In this document: piece by piece, positions 1-8,644 of the stretch
How the letters are laid out: each line of letters begins with the position of its first letter
Position numbering within the stretch: position 1 is the first letter of the stretch
DNA from: Selenomonadaceae bacterium
Lineage (GTDB): Bacteria > Bacillota > Negativicutes > Selenomonadales > Selenomonadaceae
Assembly: GCA_017515635.1 (NCBI GenBank)
Contig: JAFWFO010000024.1
Coordinates: forward strand, 29,650-93,649
Length of the DNA: 64,000 nt
Direction of reading: 5' to 3'
Notes under the pieces: generated by a model
Told to the model about the DNA's origin: nothing
Database searches by the model: none
Seen by the model: only the letters and a program-made list of their open reading frames with translations
Position numbers and translations under genes: made by a program

Positions 1-1701
1 TTGTTGAAGTCGGTGATTCTGGTCGAGAGCACGGCCAAGGCACGAACCTTGCGCAAATTCATCACTCGCAGTTTCGCCGTCTTGTCCACCGAAGGCTTTT
101 TGAAGGACTTGCCCAAAAGCCGAATCGGTGTCGACGCCGAAAAAAATTATTCGCCCGATTACATCACCGTGCGCGGGCAAGGAACGCTTTTGGCTCAGCT
201 CAAACGCGAAACGTTGAACGCTCGCCGAATTTTTTTAGCGACAAATCCGGACGCTCGCGGAGAATTTTTGGCGCGGCAATGTTGCGATATTTTCGGCGTC
301 AACCCGAAATCTTTTTGCAGATTGCGGCTCAACGAAATGACGCGTTCGGCGTTTAAGGAGGCTTTGGAAAATGCCTGCCCGATTGACGAAAATTTGGCGA
401 ATTCTTTCCAGGCGAAACAAATTCTGGACAAATTTGTCAGTCACCGCGTCGGAGAATATTTTGAGCGCAAAATTTATCGCGGCACGAAAGTCGGCAGATT
501 TCGCGCAATGCTTTTGAAGTTAATCGCCAATCCGCCCGCGAAAAATATTTTGTCGCCGAAAGAAAAATTGACGCCCGAAACGTTGCAAGAAATTGCGTTC
601 AAAGAGCTGAACTATTCGGCGGGACGCACGCGGCTTGTCGTCGAGCAACTTTACGAGGGAATTAAACTTGACGGCGAAGACGCGGGACTTGTGACTTATC
701 CCGCCGCCGAAGAAATTTCCCTGTCGAGTGCAAATCGCAAGCCCGAAGACATCAGAGAATTTCTAACCGATCATCAATTCAAGCTGTACAATTTGATTTA
801 CGCGTATTGTAACGGGCAGAAGTTTGGAACTTGCGAAACGACTGCCCCCGACGACGCGAACTTAATGGCGGCTTTGGATTCTCTCGGCGTCGAGTGGGCG
901 GAATATTACGCGGGCGGCATTTCCAGCTTGATTAAGCGAAAATATATCGTCAACGAAAATTCTCAATACACCGTCACCGAACTCGGTCATAAAGTTTTGG
1001 ACGCGCTTAACGGTTTCTTCGACGAAGTTTTTTCCGCAGACGCTTACAACGCCGTCGCCGCGCAGATTCGTGACGTTGCGGCGGGCAAAATCAAAAAACT
1101 TGCCGTCATTGAAAATTACTGCGAAAAATTTAATCCCGCGTTCGATTCGGCGATGGCAACTTTGGGCGAAGATTCCGCGCCGATTAATGAACCCGTCGTT
1201 GAGTCGGATATTGTCTGCGAAAAATGCGGGCGCAAAATGATGATTCGACACGGGCGTTACGGAATTTTTTTTGCGTGCCCCGGCTATCCCGAATGTAAAA
1301 ATACAAAGCCGTTTTTCGAGACGCTTGAGCAAAATTGTCCGAAATGCGGCGCGAAACTTTTGAGCAGGTCGTTGCCACGCGGACGGAAATTTTATTGTTG
1401 CGAACACACGCCCGATTGTAATTTCATGACGTGGGACGAACCGCAGGCGATTAACTGTCAGACTTGCGGCTCAACAATGTTCGTGCACAAATTCCGCGGT
1501 CGTGCGCCGATGTTTTATTGCGGCAACGAAAATTGCCCGACGCGGGCAAATCACCCCGTCAACAAAATTTTGGCGGACATGCAGGCACGTGCCGAAATTC
1601 GTCGCGAACGTAAAGAAAAACTTGCGGCAAAAGCGGCTGAAAAATCAGCTGAACCTGCAAAGTCAACGAAACCTGCGCGGAAAAAATCGAGGGCAAAATA
1701 A
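1..1701 (+). CDS. topA: Reduced, motif-poor DNA topoisomerase I (TopA-like)
   Basis: The 566-residue protein resembles bacterial type IA topoisomerase I, which relaxes negative supercoils, but is much shorter than the usual 690-860 residues. The TOPRIM start (VESTAKART, E9) is present. The acidic metal motif, normally D-x-D-R-E-G-E, reads NPDARGE (residues 82-88), so the first Asp, the Arg and the middle Glu are changed. The nucleophile Tyr seems kept at Y233 (GLVTYPAAEE), but the normal YMRTDS context is lost, as are the EAHEAIRP and GRPST motifs. Three C4 zinc ribbons follow (C406-C432, C446-C473, C486-C512), then a Lys/Ala-rich tail. It sits where topA is expected, upstream of trmFO. The TTG at base 1 matches the usual N-terminus, but it lies at the window edge and the true start could be upstream. 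Family membership is clear; activity is doubtful. Confidence 0.8.
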   Translation: MLKSVILVESTAKARTLRKFITRSFAVLSTEGFLKDLPKSRIGVDAEKNYSPDYITVRGQGTLLAQLKRETLNARRIFLATNPDARGEFLARQCCDIFGVNPKSFCRLRLNEMTRSAFKEALENACPIDENLANSFQAKQILDKFVSHRVGEYFERKIYRGTKVGRFRAMLLKLIANPPAKNILSPKEKLTPETLQEIAFKELNYSAGRTRLVVEQLYEGIKLDGEDAGLVTYPAAEEISLSSANRKPEDIREFLTDHQFKLYNLIYAYCNGQKFGTCETTAPDDANLMAALDSLGVEWAEYYAGGISSLIKRKYIVNENSQYTVTELGHKVLDALNGFFDEVFSADAYNAVAAQIRDVAAGKIKKLAVIENYCEKFNPAFDSAMATLGEDSAPINEPVVESDIVCEKCGRKMMIRHGRYGIFFACPGYPECKNTKPFFETLEQNCPKCGAKLLSRSLPRGRKFYCCEHTPDCNFMTWDEPQAINCQTCGSTMFVHKFRGRAPMFYCGNENCPTRANHPVNKILADMQARAEIRRERKEKLAAKAAEKSAEPAKSTKPARKKSRAK

Positions 1702-1738
1702 TTTTGGCGGACGTTAAAAAATTTTCGGAGGCTACAAT

Positions 1739-3049
1739 TTGAAAGTTCACATTATCGGGGCGGGACTTGCCGGCTCGGAAGCGGCGTGGCAGGTCGCGAA
1801 ACGCGGCGTTGAAGTCGTCTTGCACGAAATGCGCCCGAAAAAATTTTCTCCCGCACACAAGACCGCAAATTTCGCCGAACTCGTCTGCAGTAATTCACTT
1901 CGGGCGGCGGGCTTGACGAATGCTGTCGGCGTACTCAAAGAGGAAATGCGTCAACTTGATTCGGCAATTATGTCTGCGGCGGACGCGGCGAAAATTCCTG
2001 CGGGCGGTGCGTTGGCGGTTGACCGTGAAGAATTCGGCAAACTCGTCACCGAAAAAATTAAATCCGTTGCCAACGTCGTCGAAGAGGAAATCACAAGCCT
2101 TGAAAATTTTTCGGACGACGTGACGATTATCGCCAGTGGTCCTTTGACGGATGGCGCACTTGCTGACGAAATTAAACGGCTCACGAGCGGCGACGATTTT
2201 TATTTCTACGACGCGGCGGCTCCGATTGTAACCGTTGATTCGATTGATTTCGGCAAGGCGTTCAAAGCTTCGCGCTACGGCAAGGGCGACGACGACGCTT
2301 ATATCAACTGTCCCATGACTCGCGACGAATATTTGACTTTCCGCGCAGAATTAATTGCCGCCGAAAAAACTAAGCCGCACGAATTCGAAACGGAAATTTT
2401 TTTCGAGGGTTGCTTACCCGTAGAAGTTTTGGCGGCTCGCGGCGAAGACACAATGCGTTTCGGAAATTTGAAACCGGTCGGACTGCCTGACCCGCGCACG
2501 GGACAAATTCCCTATGCCGTCGTTCAGTTGCGGCAAGATAATCGGGCGGCGACGCTTTACAATCTCGTCGGCTTCCAAACACATTTGACGTGGCCGGAAC
2601 AACGGCGCGTCTTCCGCATGATACCGGGACTTGAGGCGGCGGAATTTGTGCGTTACGGCGTCATGCACCGAAACACGTTTATAAATTCGCCGAAACTTTT
2701 ATCACCGACATTTCAGCTGAAATCTGCGCCGAAAATATTTTTTGCGGGACAAATCACGGGCGTTGAAGGTTATGTCGAATCTGCGGCTTCGGGACTTGTC
2801 GCGGGCATCAACGCGGCTCGACTTGCGAAAAATTTGGAGCCGTTAATTTTCCCGCCGACGACTTGTCACGGAGCTTTGGCGAATTACATCACCACGGCGG
2901 ACGAAAAAAATTTCCAGCCAATGAATGTGACTTTCGGATTGTTGCCGCCGTTGGAAGGACGCACGCCGAAAAAATTCCGCAAAGAAAAATTGGCTACGCG
3001 GGCACTCGACGATTTGAAAATTTTCTGTAACGAAACGGAGTTGATATAA
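1739..3049 (+). CDS. trmFO: Methylenetetrahydrofolate--tRNA-(uracil-5-)-methyltransferase TrmFO
   Basis: This is the folate- and FAD-dependent enzyme that makes 5-methyluridine at position 54 of tRNA (T loop). The protein has 436 residues, the normal family length. It opens with the FAD dinucleotide-binding motif [13 protein letters not shown] (5-17), followed by the family signature [10 protein letters not shown] (C50) and a second conserved cysteine in [11 protein letters not shown] (C191). The C-terminal [16 protein letters not shown] motif is typical of the GidA/TrmFO family. The TTG start is set by a GGAGG at 1727-1731, seven bases upstream, and the GxGxxG motif follows at once. It lies 38 bp after topA and abuts hslV, so the genes are probably co-transcribed. 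The xerC gene often found between trmFO and hslV in Firmicutes is absent. Confidence 0.96.
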   Translation: MKVHIIGAGLAGSEAAWQVAKRGVEVVLHEMRPKKFSPAHKTANFAELVCSNSLRAAGLTNAVGVLKEEMRQLDSAIMSAADAAKIPAGGALAVDREEFGKLVTEKIKSVANVVEEEITSLENFSDDVTIIASGPLTDGALADEIKRLTSGDDFYFYDAAAPIVTVDSIDFGKAFKASRYGKGDDDAYINCPMTRDEYLTFRAELIAAEKTKPHEFETEIFFEGCLPVEVLAARGEDTMRFGNLKPVGLPDPRTGQIPYAVVQLRQDNRAATLYNLVGFQTHLTWPEQRRVFRMIPGLEAAEFVRYGVMHRNTFINSPKLLSPTFQLKSAPKIFFAGQITGVEGYVESAASGLVAGINAARLAKNLEPLIFPPTTCHGALANYITTADEKNFQPMNVTFGLLPPLEGRTPKKFRKEKLATRALDDLKIFCNETELI

Positions 3050-3586
3050 ATGGAATTTCATGCAACAACAATAGTCGCCGTTAAGCGCGGCGGCAAAGTG
3101 GCAATCGCGGGCGACGGGCAAGTTACTTTCGGAAACTCAACCGTCATGAAGTCCACGGCAAAAAAAGTTCGCCGACTTTATCACGACAAAATTATCGCGG
3201 GCTTTGCAGGCTCGGTTGCCGACGCCTTCACCCTGTTTGAAAAGTTCGAGGAGAAACTTGAATCGACGCACGGGCATCTTATGCGGGCAGCAGTCGCATT
3301 GGCAAAAGATTGGCGCACGGATAAAATTTTGCGTCGACTGGAAGCTTTGCTTTTGGTCGCGGACAAAGACACAATTTTGTTACTTTCGGGCAACGGTGAA
3401 GTCATTGAGCCTGACGGAGATGTTGCGGCAATCGGTTCGGGCGGATTTTACGCGTTGGCGGCGGCACGGGCTTTGACTGCTCATACCGAAATGACCGCGC
3501 CCGAAATTGCAAAAGAGGCACTGTCAATCGCGGCGGATATTTGCGTCTTCACGAATCAAAATATAATCGTCGAAGAATTGGATTGA
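3050..3586 (+). CDS. hslV: ATP-dependent protease peptidase subunit HslV (ClpQ)
   Basis: This is the proteasome-beta-type threonine peptidase of the cytoplasmic HslUV protease, 178 residues, full length. The pattern [20 protein letters not shown] places the catalytic N-terminal Thr of the mature protein at T6 after processing. GDGQVTFGN and the [17 protein letters not shown] segment are standard for the family. The ATG follows the trmFO stop with no intervening base, and a GGAG at 3037-3040 lies inside the end of trmFO, so translational coupling is likely. Its partner hslU follows 75 bp later. Between the two lies a heptamer repeat tract rather than another gene. Confidence 0.96.
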   Translation: MEFHATTIVAVKRGGKVAIAGDGQVTFGNSTVMKSTAKKVRRLYHDKIIAGFAGSVADAFTLFEKFEEKLESTHGHLMRAAVALAKDWRTDKILRRLEALLLVADKDTILLLSGNGEVIEPDGDVAAIGSGGFYALAAARALTAHTEMTAPEIAKEALSIAADICVFTNQNIIVEELD

Positions 3587-3638
3587 GCTTTTAAGCTGTA
3601 AGCTTTAAGCTTTGAGCTTTGAGCTTTGAGCTTTAAGC
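3587..3638. repeat. AGCTTTR heptamer tandem repeat between hslV and hslU
   Basis: The stretch consists mainly of 7-base units AGCTTTA or AGCTTTG in tandem, with a few imperfect units at the left end. It lies between the hslV stop and the hslU ribosome binding site. The same heptamer, in the opposite orientation (CAAAGCT / TAAAGCT), recurs inside folC (41606-41638) and inside the esterase gene (44859-44891). Confidence 0.85.
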
Positions 3639-3661
3639 TAAAACAACGGAGGACAAATTCT

Positions 3662-5086
3662 ATGGCAACCAAGAAAAAAACAATTCCGCAGGAACTCGGT
3701 ATCAACGACCAGACGCCCCGCGAAATCGTCGAAGAACTTGACAAATTTATCGTCGGGCAGGACGAAGCTAAAAAATCCGTGGCAATAGCGTTGCGCAACC
3801 GTTGGCGCAGTCACAAACTCCCTGACGAAATGCGCGACGACGTTATCCCGAAAAATATTTTGATGATCGGTTCGACGGGCGTCGGCAAAACAGAAATTGC
3901 CCGCAGACTTGCGAAACTCGTCAAGGCACCGTTCATTAAAGTTGAGGCGACGAAATTTACCGAAGTCGGCTACGTCGGGCGCGATGTTGAATCGATTATT
4001 CGCGATTTGGCACAAACTGCCGTGCGCATGGTTCGCAAGCAACGCACCGAAGAAGTCAAAGAAAAAGCCGCCGCCAACGCCATTGAACGTTTGCTTGACG
4101 TGCTTGTTCCGGAGCCGAAACGCTCACAAAATCCGTTGGGAAAACTTTTCGGCAACGCGGAGCCGGACAATCAAATCGAAGAAGAAGACACGTCAAAAAA
4201 ACCCGGTCGCGAATTCGTGCGCAAACGTCTTAAGGCGGGCAAGCTTGAAGACCAAGTTATTGAACTTGAAGTTGCAGACCGCGGCAAGCCGATGGTCGGA
4301 ATGTTCAGCGGCTCCAGTCTCGAAGGCATGGGCGACAATCTTCAAGACATGGTCAGCAGTTTAATTCCCAAACGGATGCGCAAACGCAAAGTCACCGTCG
4401 CCAACGCCCGCAAAATTCTTGAGCAGGAAGAGGCCGAAAAACTTATCGACATGGAAGAAGTTTCCGAAACCGCCGTTGAGCTTGCCGAACGTAGCGGAAT
4501 TGTCTTCCTTGACGAAATTGATAAAGTCGCCGTCAAAGGTTCAAGTTCCGGCCCCGACGTGAGCCGCGAAGGTGTTCAGCGCGACATTTTGCCGATTGTC
4601 GAAGGTTCAACCGTCATGACGAAATATGGCCCCGTGAAAACGGATCACATTTTGTTTATCGCGGCGGGCGCATTCCACACCGCCAAGCCGTCGGACTTGA
4701 TTCCCGAACTGCAGGGACGTTTCCCGATTCGAGTCGAGTTGAAGTCACTGCTCAAGGCGGACTTTGAAAAGATTTTGACCGAGCCGCAGAACGCGTTGTT
4801 GAAACAGTACAAGGCCTTGCTTCAAACGGAAGGGCTTGCGTTGGAATTCGAGGCGAGCGCGATTGAACGCATTGCCGACCTTGCCGAACACGTCAACGAA
4901 CAATCCGAAGACATCGGGGCGCGGCGACTTCACACCTTGCTTGAAAAACTTTTGGAGCAAATTTCCTTCGAGGCTCCCGACATGGTCAAAGACGGCAAAA
5001 CCGAAATCACAATCGACGCGGCTTACGTCGACGAACGCTTGAAGGACATCGCCAAAAACCGCGACTTGTCGCAGTTCATTCTGTAA
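3662..5086 (+). CDS. hslU: ATP-dependent protease ATPase subunit HslU (ClpY)
   Basis: This is the AAA+ unfoldase that feeds substrates to HslV. From the ATG at 3662 it has 474 residues; a GGAGG at 3648-3652 fixes this start over an upstream in-frame ATG at 3626 that would fall in the heptamer repeat. Visible motifs are Walker A GSTGVGKT (70-77), the pore loop GYVG (103-106), the variable I-domain (roughly 110-240), Walker B in GIVFLDEID, the arginine-finger segment [12 protein letters not shown], and the C-terminal RDLSQFIL that docks into HslV. In many Firmicutes codY follows; here a terminator and an LRR gene follow instead. Confidence 0.97.
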   Translation: MATKKKTIPQELGINDQTPREIVEELDKFIVGQDEAKKSVAIALRNRWRSHKLPDEMRDDVIPKNILMIGSTGVGKTEIARRLAKLVKAPFIKVEATKFTEVGYVGRDVESIIRDLAQTAVRMVRKQRTEEVKEKAAANAIERLLDVLVPEPKRSQNPLGKLFGNAEPDNQIEEEDTSKKPGREFVRKRLKAGKLEDQVIELEVADRGKPMVGMFSGSSLEGMGDNLQDMVSSLIPKRMRKRKVTVANARKILEQEEAEKLIDMEEVSETAVELAERSGIVFLDEIDKVAVKGSSSGPDVSREGVQRDILPIVEGSTVMTKYGPVKTDHILFIAAGAFHTAKPSDLIPELQGRFPIRVELKSLLKADFEKILTEPQNALLKQYKALLQTEGLALEFEASAIERIADLAEHVNEQSEDIGARRLHTLLEKLLEQISFEAPDMVKDGKTEITIDAAYVDERLKDIAKNRDLSQFIL

Positions 5087-5097
5087 GAAAAACTTTT

Positions 5098-5128
5098 CGT
5101 CGCTCACCAACGGGCGGCGATTTTTTTT
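5098..5128 (+). terminator. Rho-independent terminator after hslU
   Basis: An 8-bp stem CGTCGCTC / GGGCGGCG (with G-T pairs) and a six-base loop are followed by eight T residues. The element starts 12 bases past the hslU stop and closes the topA-trmFO-hslVU operon. Confidence 0.85.
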
Positions 5129-5142
5129 GTGCGACGACGTGT

Positions 5143-5148
5143 TATAAT
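5143..5148 (+). promoter_or_regulatory. Probable -10 element of the LRR gene
   Basis: A perfect TATAAT lies 37 bases upstream of the LRR gene start and just after the hslU terminator. No good -35 hexamer is visible at 16-18 bases upstream (the region is T-rich), so the promoter is inferred mainly from the -10. Confidence 0.5.
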
Positions 5149-5184
5149 CTGCGCGGCAAATTTTTTGCGAAGGAGGCGAACTAC

Positions 5185-6387
5185 ATGCAAAGCGGCACGT
5201 GCGGAAAAAATTTGCGCTGGGAACTCAACGGCGATACGCTCATAATCAGCGGCACAGGTGAAATGGAAAATTATCAGTGTGGTATCCGTAGCAGAACAGC
5301 CCCCGCACCTTGGTTCGATCTCAGCGGGTCAACAAAAAAAATTATTGTTAATGACGGTGTCACGACTATTGGCAATTCAGCTTTCTATAATTTCACAAAA
5401 GTGACGGACGTAAAAATTCCAAATTCCCTTACAAAAATTGGCGATGGAGCTTTCTTTTATTGCTGGAGCTTGAAAGAAATACAACTTTCCGATAGCGTTT
5501 TGAAGATTGGCAACCGGGCTTTTGGGAGTTGCTGGGCTTTGATGTATGTCACAATACCCAACAGCGTCGTCCATATTGATGATTGGGCTTTTAGTTCTTG
5601 TGAAAGCTTAAAGAGTGCTACAATCCCTGCTAACGTCCTGAAAGTTGGCGAATCTGTTTTTGCAACCTGTTTGTCTCTCAAAGAAATTCATTATCCTGCG
5701 GGGCGCGGCTTTGAAAAAAATTTGTCGCAGGGCAACAACGCCAAGCTGATTCCGTACAATGTCGCGCCGCCCGTCAACAAACCGACACCGCAACCCGTCA
5801 AACCGACAACTCAAACAGTCGACGCGACGAAATTTTATCCCGTTCAGCCGACGAAGCAACAACCGAAATTTTATCCCGTTCAATCGACAACAAAAACTGT
5901 CGCCGAAAAATTGACGTGGAGTTTCGCGGGCAAAACTTTGACCGTCGGCGGTGTGCGCGTGATAGAAAATTTTCCGTATGCGCAAATTCCGTGGCTCAAA
6001 CACCTGCACGACATTCAACGAATTATCATCGGCAACGGCGTCGAAAAAATTTCCCCTCATGCCTTCGACGACTGCACGCGCCTTGAGATTCTGGAATTGC
6101 CCGCGAGCGTCAAGACAATCGGCGATATGGCGTTCAGCGTTTCTTTCTGCGGGTCGATCAACGGAATCAAAAATGTTTTTTGGTGCCTCGAAGACGGCGT
6201 ACTTGTCTTGAAAAAAAATCCCGACGTATCGCCCGCCGCAGATTTTTCAACGGGTTCGATCTCGTGGGTTTTCGCCGAAAAAAATATTCGCAGCATCAAA
6301 ATTGAGGACGGAGTTAAACCGACGGGAAAATTTTTTGAGTGGATGGTTCAAAGATTTAACGGCAAAGAAATTTCCTTTGGCGAGTAA
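5185..6387 (+). CDS. BspA-type leucine-rich-repeat protein
   Basis: The 400-residue protein starts with the GTCGKNLRWELNGDTL pattern common at the front of BspA-like LRR_5 domains. About five 23-residue repeats follow (roughly residues 50-175), each with the form I..SV..IG..AF..C..L. A Pro/Thr/Gln linker (about 190-235) carries two copies of KFYPVQ. A second LRR-like domain then begins with LTWSFAGKTLTVGG and holds another ISPHAFDDCTRLEILELP repeat. No signal peptide or membrane anchor is seen. Such proteins mediate binding or adhesion in other bacteria, but a function here cannot be assigned. AAGGAGG at 5170-5176 supports the ATG. The gene is monocistronic, with its own TATAAT and a convergent downstream neighbour. 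Confidence 0.85.
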   Translation: MQSGTCGKNLRWELNGDTLIISGTGEMENYQCGIRSRTAPAPWFDLSGSTKKIIVNDGVTTIGNSAFYNFTKVTDVKIPNSLTKIGDGAFFYCWSLKEIQLSDSVLKIGNRAFGSCWALMYVTIPNSVVHIDDWAFSSCESLKSATIPANVLKVGESVFATCLSLKEIHYPAGRGFEKNLSQGNNAKLIPYNVAPPVNKPTPQPVKPTTQTVDATKFYPVQPTKQQPKFYPVQSTTKTVAEKLTWSFAGKTLTVGGVRVIENFPYAQIPWLKHLHDIQRIIIGNGVEKISPHAFDDCTRLEILELPASVKTIGDMAFSVSFCGSINGIKNVFWCLEDGVLVLKKNPDVSPAADFSTGSISWVFAEKNIRSIKIEDGVKPTGKFFEWMVQRFNGKEISFGE

Positions 6388-6437
6388 AAAATTTCGTCGG
6401 AAAAAGTTATCGCGTTGAAATTACGTTATCGCAATGC

Positions 6438-7670
6438 TCAAGTGCGGCGTTTGAGGTCGTCATTCGTGACGGCCTTTTTAAAGTTCGGTGATGTCGAGAA
6501 ATCTGCCAATCGAATTTTCGGCGGCTCAAACAACATTGCGCGCAAATCCGTCGCCAAAACGTCAAGCAACAAAATTTTTTGCGGCGGCGTCAAAGTTCGC
6601 GTTCGTTCCGTGATGTCGCGGCGATTTAAATGTTTGGTGACTTTCGTGACGACGGGCGCAGAAATTTTTTTCAACAAATTTCGTCCACGCTCATTGAACG
6701 CCAAAACTCTCGCGCAGGTTGCCCCGTCGAGTTCGGAAATTAATTCGCCCGTCACGTTAAGCAACGTGTGCAAAAGCAATCGGCGAATTCGGCTTTCGGT
6801 AAAACGTCGCCCAATGCACAGCGTCACCAGCTCCGAAAAATTTTTTGCCGTCGACGCGGCGTTGAGCAAACGGAATTCAAGCCCCTCCGTCATGCCGTAA
6901 ATTTTTCGCAGATCGGCGGCGGTTGTCGTTAAAAGTTTCGTCAGCAACGGACGGAACAAAAATTTTTCGTCGACAAACCCCGAAATTTTTTCGTCGCGAA
7001 GTGCCGTTAAAGTTTCGTCGTCAACTTGAATTTTTTGCCACGACGGTGACGGTTGCCGAATTGCGTTGCGAATTGCCGACGCGCTTGAAAATTCTTCGTG
7101 CAAATTTAAATCGTCGTAAGCCGCGCCGCGTCGCTCAATCAACAGCGGTGAAATTTTTTCGGGCAGGGCGCGCAGATATTCAATCGCCAAAATTGTGTTC
7201 GGTTGCCGCAAAAATTTTGCGTCCGTGTTAGTGACTTTAGCCAAAATTTTCGTGACTGCCGCCGCGTAGGAAATTCCCCGGGACATAAGCGCGTGCAGTT
7301 CGTCAGCGAAAAATTTTTCGTCGAAAGCAGAGGCCGCAAGTTTCAACGCCGACAAGTCCACAACTTCCGCGCCGAATGCCAACGTGTCGATGACGCCCAA
7401 ACTTTCGAGCAGACGAATTCCGCCGCGTGCAAAATCTTGAGCACTTCTGACCGCCGCAACGAACGGCAATTCAAAGATTAAATCGACGCCGTTTGCAACC
7501 GCAAGCCGTGAGCGCGTCCACTTGTCCAAAATTGCAGGTTCGCCGCGCTGTGTGAAACTCCCGCTCATTACGGCAACAATTTCCGCGTCCGAAAATTTTT
7601 TAATCTGCGCGAGTTGATATGCGTGTCCCGCGTGAAAAGGATTGTATTCAGCAATTATCCCGACAGCCAA
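6438..7670 (-). CDS. tmcAL: tRNA(Met) cytidine acetate ligase TmcAL
   Basis: This is the nucleotidyltransferase-like enzyme (YlbM family) that uses acetate and ATP to acetylate the wobble cytidine of elongator tRNA-Met. From the chosen TTG at 7670 it has 410 residues, a normal length. The N-terminus reads AVGIIAEYNPFHAGH, containing the HxGH nucleotidyl-transfer motif, followed by VMSGSFTQRGEPAILDKWTR and GVDLIFELP, all family signatures. GGAGG at 7679-7683, eight bases upstream, selects this start; the frame stays open upstream to 7766, but that extension comes from a duplicated 19-bp block. It is probably co-transcribed with the small gene at 7787-7981. Confidence 0.93.
   Translation of the reverse strand: MAVGIIAEYNPFHAGHAYQLAQIKKFSDAEIVAVMSGSFTQRGEPAILDKWTRSRLAVANGVDLIFELPFVAAVRSAQDFARGGIRLLESLGVIDTLAFGAEVVDLSALKLAASAFDEKFFADELHALMSRGISYAAAVTKILAKVTNTDAKFLRQPNTILAIEYLRALPEKISPLLIERRGAAYDDLNLHEEFSSASAIRNAIRQPSPSWQKIQVDDETLTALRDEKISGFVDEKFLFRPLLTKLLTTTAADLRKIYGMTEGLEFRLLNAASTAKNFSELVTLCIGRRFTESRIRRLLLHTLLNVTGELISELDGATCARVLAFNERGRNLLKKISAPVVTKVTKHLNRRDITERTRTLTPPQKILLLDVLATDLRAMLFEPPKIRLADFSTSPNFKKAVTNDDLKRRT
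6454..6479 (+). terminator. Probable terminator of the LRR gene
   Basis: AGGTCGTC / GACGGCCT forms an 8-bp stem with a six-base loop, followed by five T residues. It lies 67 bases after the LRR stop but within the last codons of the convergent tmcAL. Confidence 0.55.
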
Positions 7671-7767
7671 AGTTTTCGCCTCCAAAAAAATTACTGAAAC
7701 GTCTGAAAGTTGAGCGGCTTGACAAATTGGATGCAACGTCACGTTGCTCAAAGTTTTCGCCTCCAAA
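7668..7767. repeat. 19-bp perfect direct repeat flanking the tmcAL start
   Basis: CAAAGTTTTCGCCTCCAAA occurs at 7668-7686 and again at 7749-7767. On the minus strand each copy supplies a GGAGG ribosome binding site followed by an in-frame TTG. The copy nearer the conserved N-terminus is the functional one by sequence logic. Between the copies lies the palindrome GCAACGTCACGTTGC. Confidence 0.9.
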
Positions 7768-7786
7768 CTTTACGGAATTGTGCAAG

Positions 7787-7981
7787 TCAATCAGCGCGTC
7801 GCAAATCTGCAGGAAAATATTTTCGACAAGTAAGCGTCATCGAGCAGGCGTCGCGTTCCTTAATCATGCAAAGACGTTTGGCGTGCTTGTCGTAAGCCGT
7901 GGCGATAAAATTTTTCCCGTCGAATTTAATCACGTCGACGAGATCATAAGACGCGCCGAAAAATTTATCAAAGTCGTTCAT
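7787..7981 (-). CDS. Small hypothetical protein upstream of tmcAL
   Basis: The 64-residue product (starting MNDFDKFFGASYDL) is not recognised. It is probably real: a GCAAGGA lies about 11 bases before the ATG, the composition is protein-like, and it is in the same orientation directly upstream of tmcAL. Segments such as DVIKFDGKNFIATAYD look like a small beta-rich fold. No signal peptide or membrane segment is visible. It could be a conserved regulator-sized protein, but no function is claimed. Confidence 0.55.
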   Translation of the reverse strand: MNDFDKFFGASYDLVDVIKFDGKNFIATAYDKHAKRLCMIKERDACSMTLTCRKYFPADLRRAD

Positions 7982-8182
7982 GGCAGTTTCGTCCTTGCAA
8001 AAAATTTTTGTTCATATATCATATCAAAAAAAGGGGTGATTCGCTCGCCGAAAAAAATTTGTAGCGAAAAGAAGTTATCGACGCGCCGCAACTTTCGACA
8101 AAACGCCCGCACAAAAAAATTTCCCGCCTAAAGGATTTTCCGCACGCAAGTTGAATAATCTTTGCCGTAAAGCAAAACGGTC

Positions 8183-8211
8183 TTTATTTTTTTTGGCGCG
8201 GTAATTATAAT
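8183..8211 (+). promoter_or_regulatory. Possible promoter of the oadG-oadB pair
   Basis: TATAAT at 8206-8211 has a weak TTTATT at 8183-8188 with 17-base spacing, 41 bases upstream of the oadG start. A small hairpin with a T-rich tail (about 8166-8194) overlaps it and may end a transcript arriving from upstream. Confidence 0.5.
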
Positions 8212-8251
8212 GTGGTAAGCTTTGCAAATAACATTCGAGGTGATTTTTTTT

Positions 8252-8626
8252 ATGGAACACTCTCCGGTTACGACGAATCCGTTGATTATCATGGTAATCA
8301 ACATGACCGTCGTGTTTATCGTGCTCGTGTCGCTGATTTACTTGATAAAGCTGATTCACTTTATCGACCCGACAAAAGAGCCCGAAAAGAAACCCGAAGA
8401 TGGCGTTGCGCCCGGCGAACCGCCGCTTACAGTGGTAAAATCTTCGTCGCCGCCGCCCGAACCCGAACCAGTCGAAGAGGGCATTAATCCCGAAGTCATT
8501 GCGGCAATTTCAGCGGCAATCTCGGCTTACGGCTTTTCGGGGCAAGTCAAGGCTGTGCGAATCGTCAATCACGAAGGAACACCTTGGCGCGCCTCTGCAA
8601 AATTCAACAATCTCAAACGCAAGTAG
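8252..8626 (+). CDS. OadG-type gamma subunit of a sodium-pump decarboxylase
   Basis: The 124-residue protein has one N-terminal membrane helix (about 9-34), then a Pro/Glu-rich linker (45-78), then a small C-terminal domain with ISAAISAYGFSG and a terminal Lys/Arg tail. This is the layout of OadG or MmdD subunits, which anchor the carboxyltransferase to the membrane beta subunit in sodium-translocating oxaloacetate, methylmalonyl-CoA or glutaconyl-CoA decarboxylases. GAGGTGA at 8237-8243 selects the ATG at 8252. The oadB-type gene follows 18 bp later. Which acyl substrate is used cannot be read, because the alpha and biotin-carrier subunits are not in the window. Confidence 0.75.
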   Translation: MEHSPVTTNPLIIMVINMTVVFIVLVSLIYLIKLIHFIDPTKEPEKKPEDGVAPGEPPLTVVKSSSPPPEPEPVEEGINPEVIAAISAAISAYGFSGQVKAVRIVNHEGTPWRASAKFNNLKRK

Positions 8627-8644
8627 AAAGGAGGGTGATCGATT

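Noticed and set aside
6415..6900. Plus-strand frame of 161 codons opposite tmcAL
   Set aside because: It is antisense to the well-supported tmcAL frame, has no ribosome binding site and no recognisable motif.
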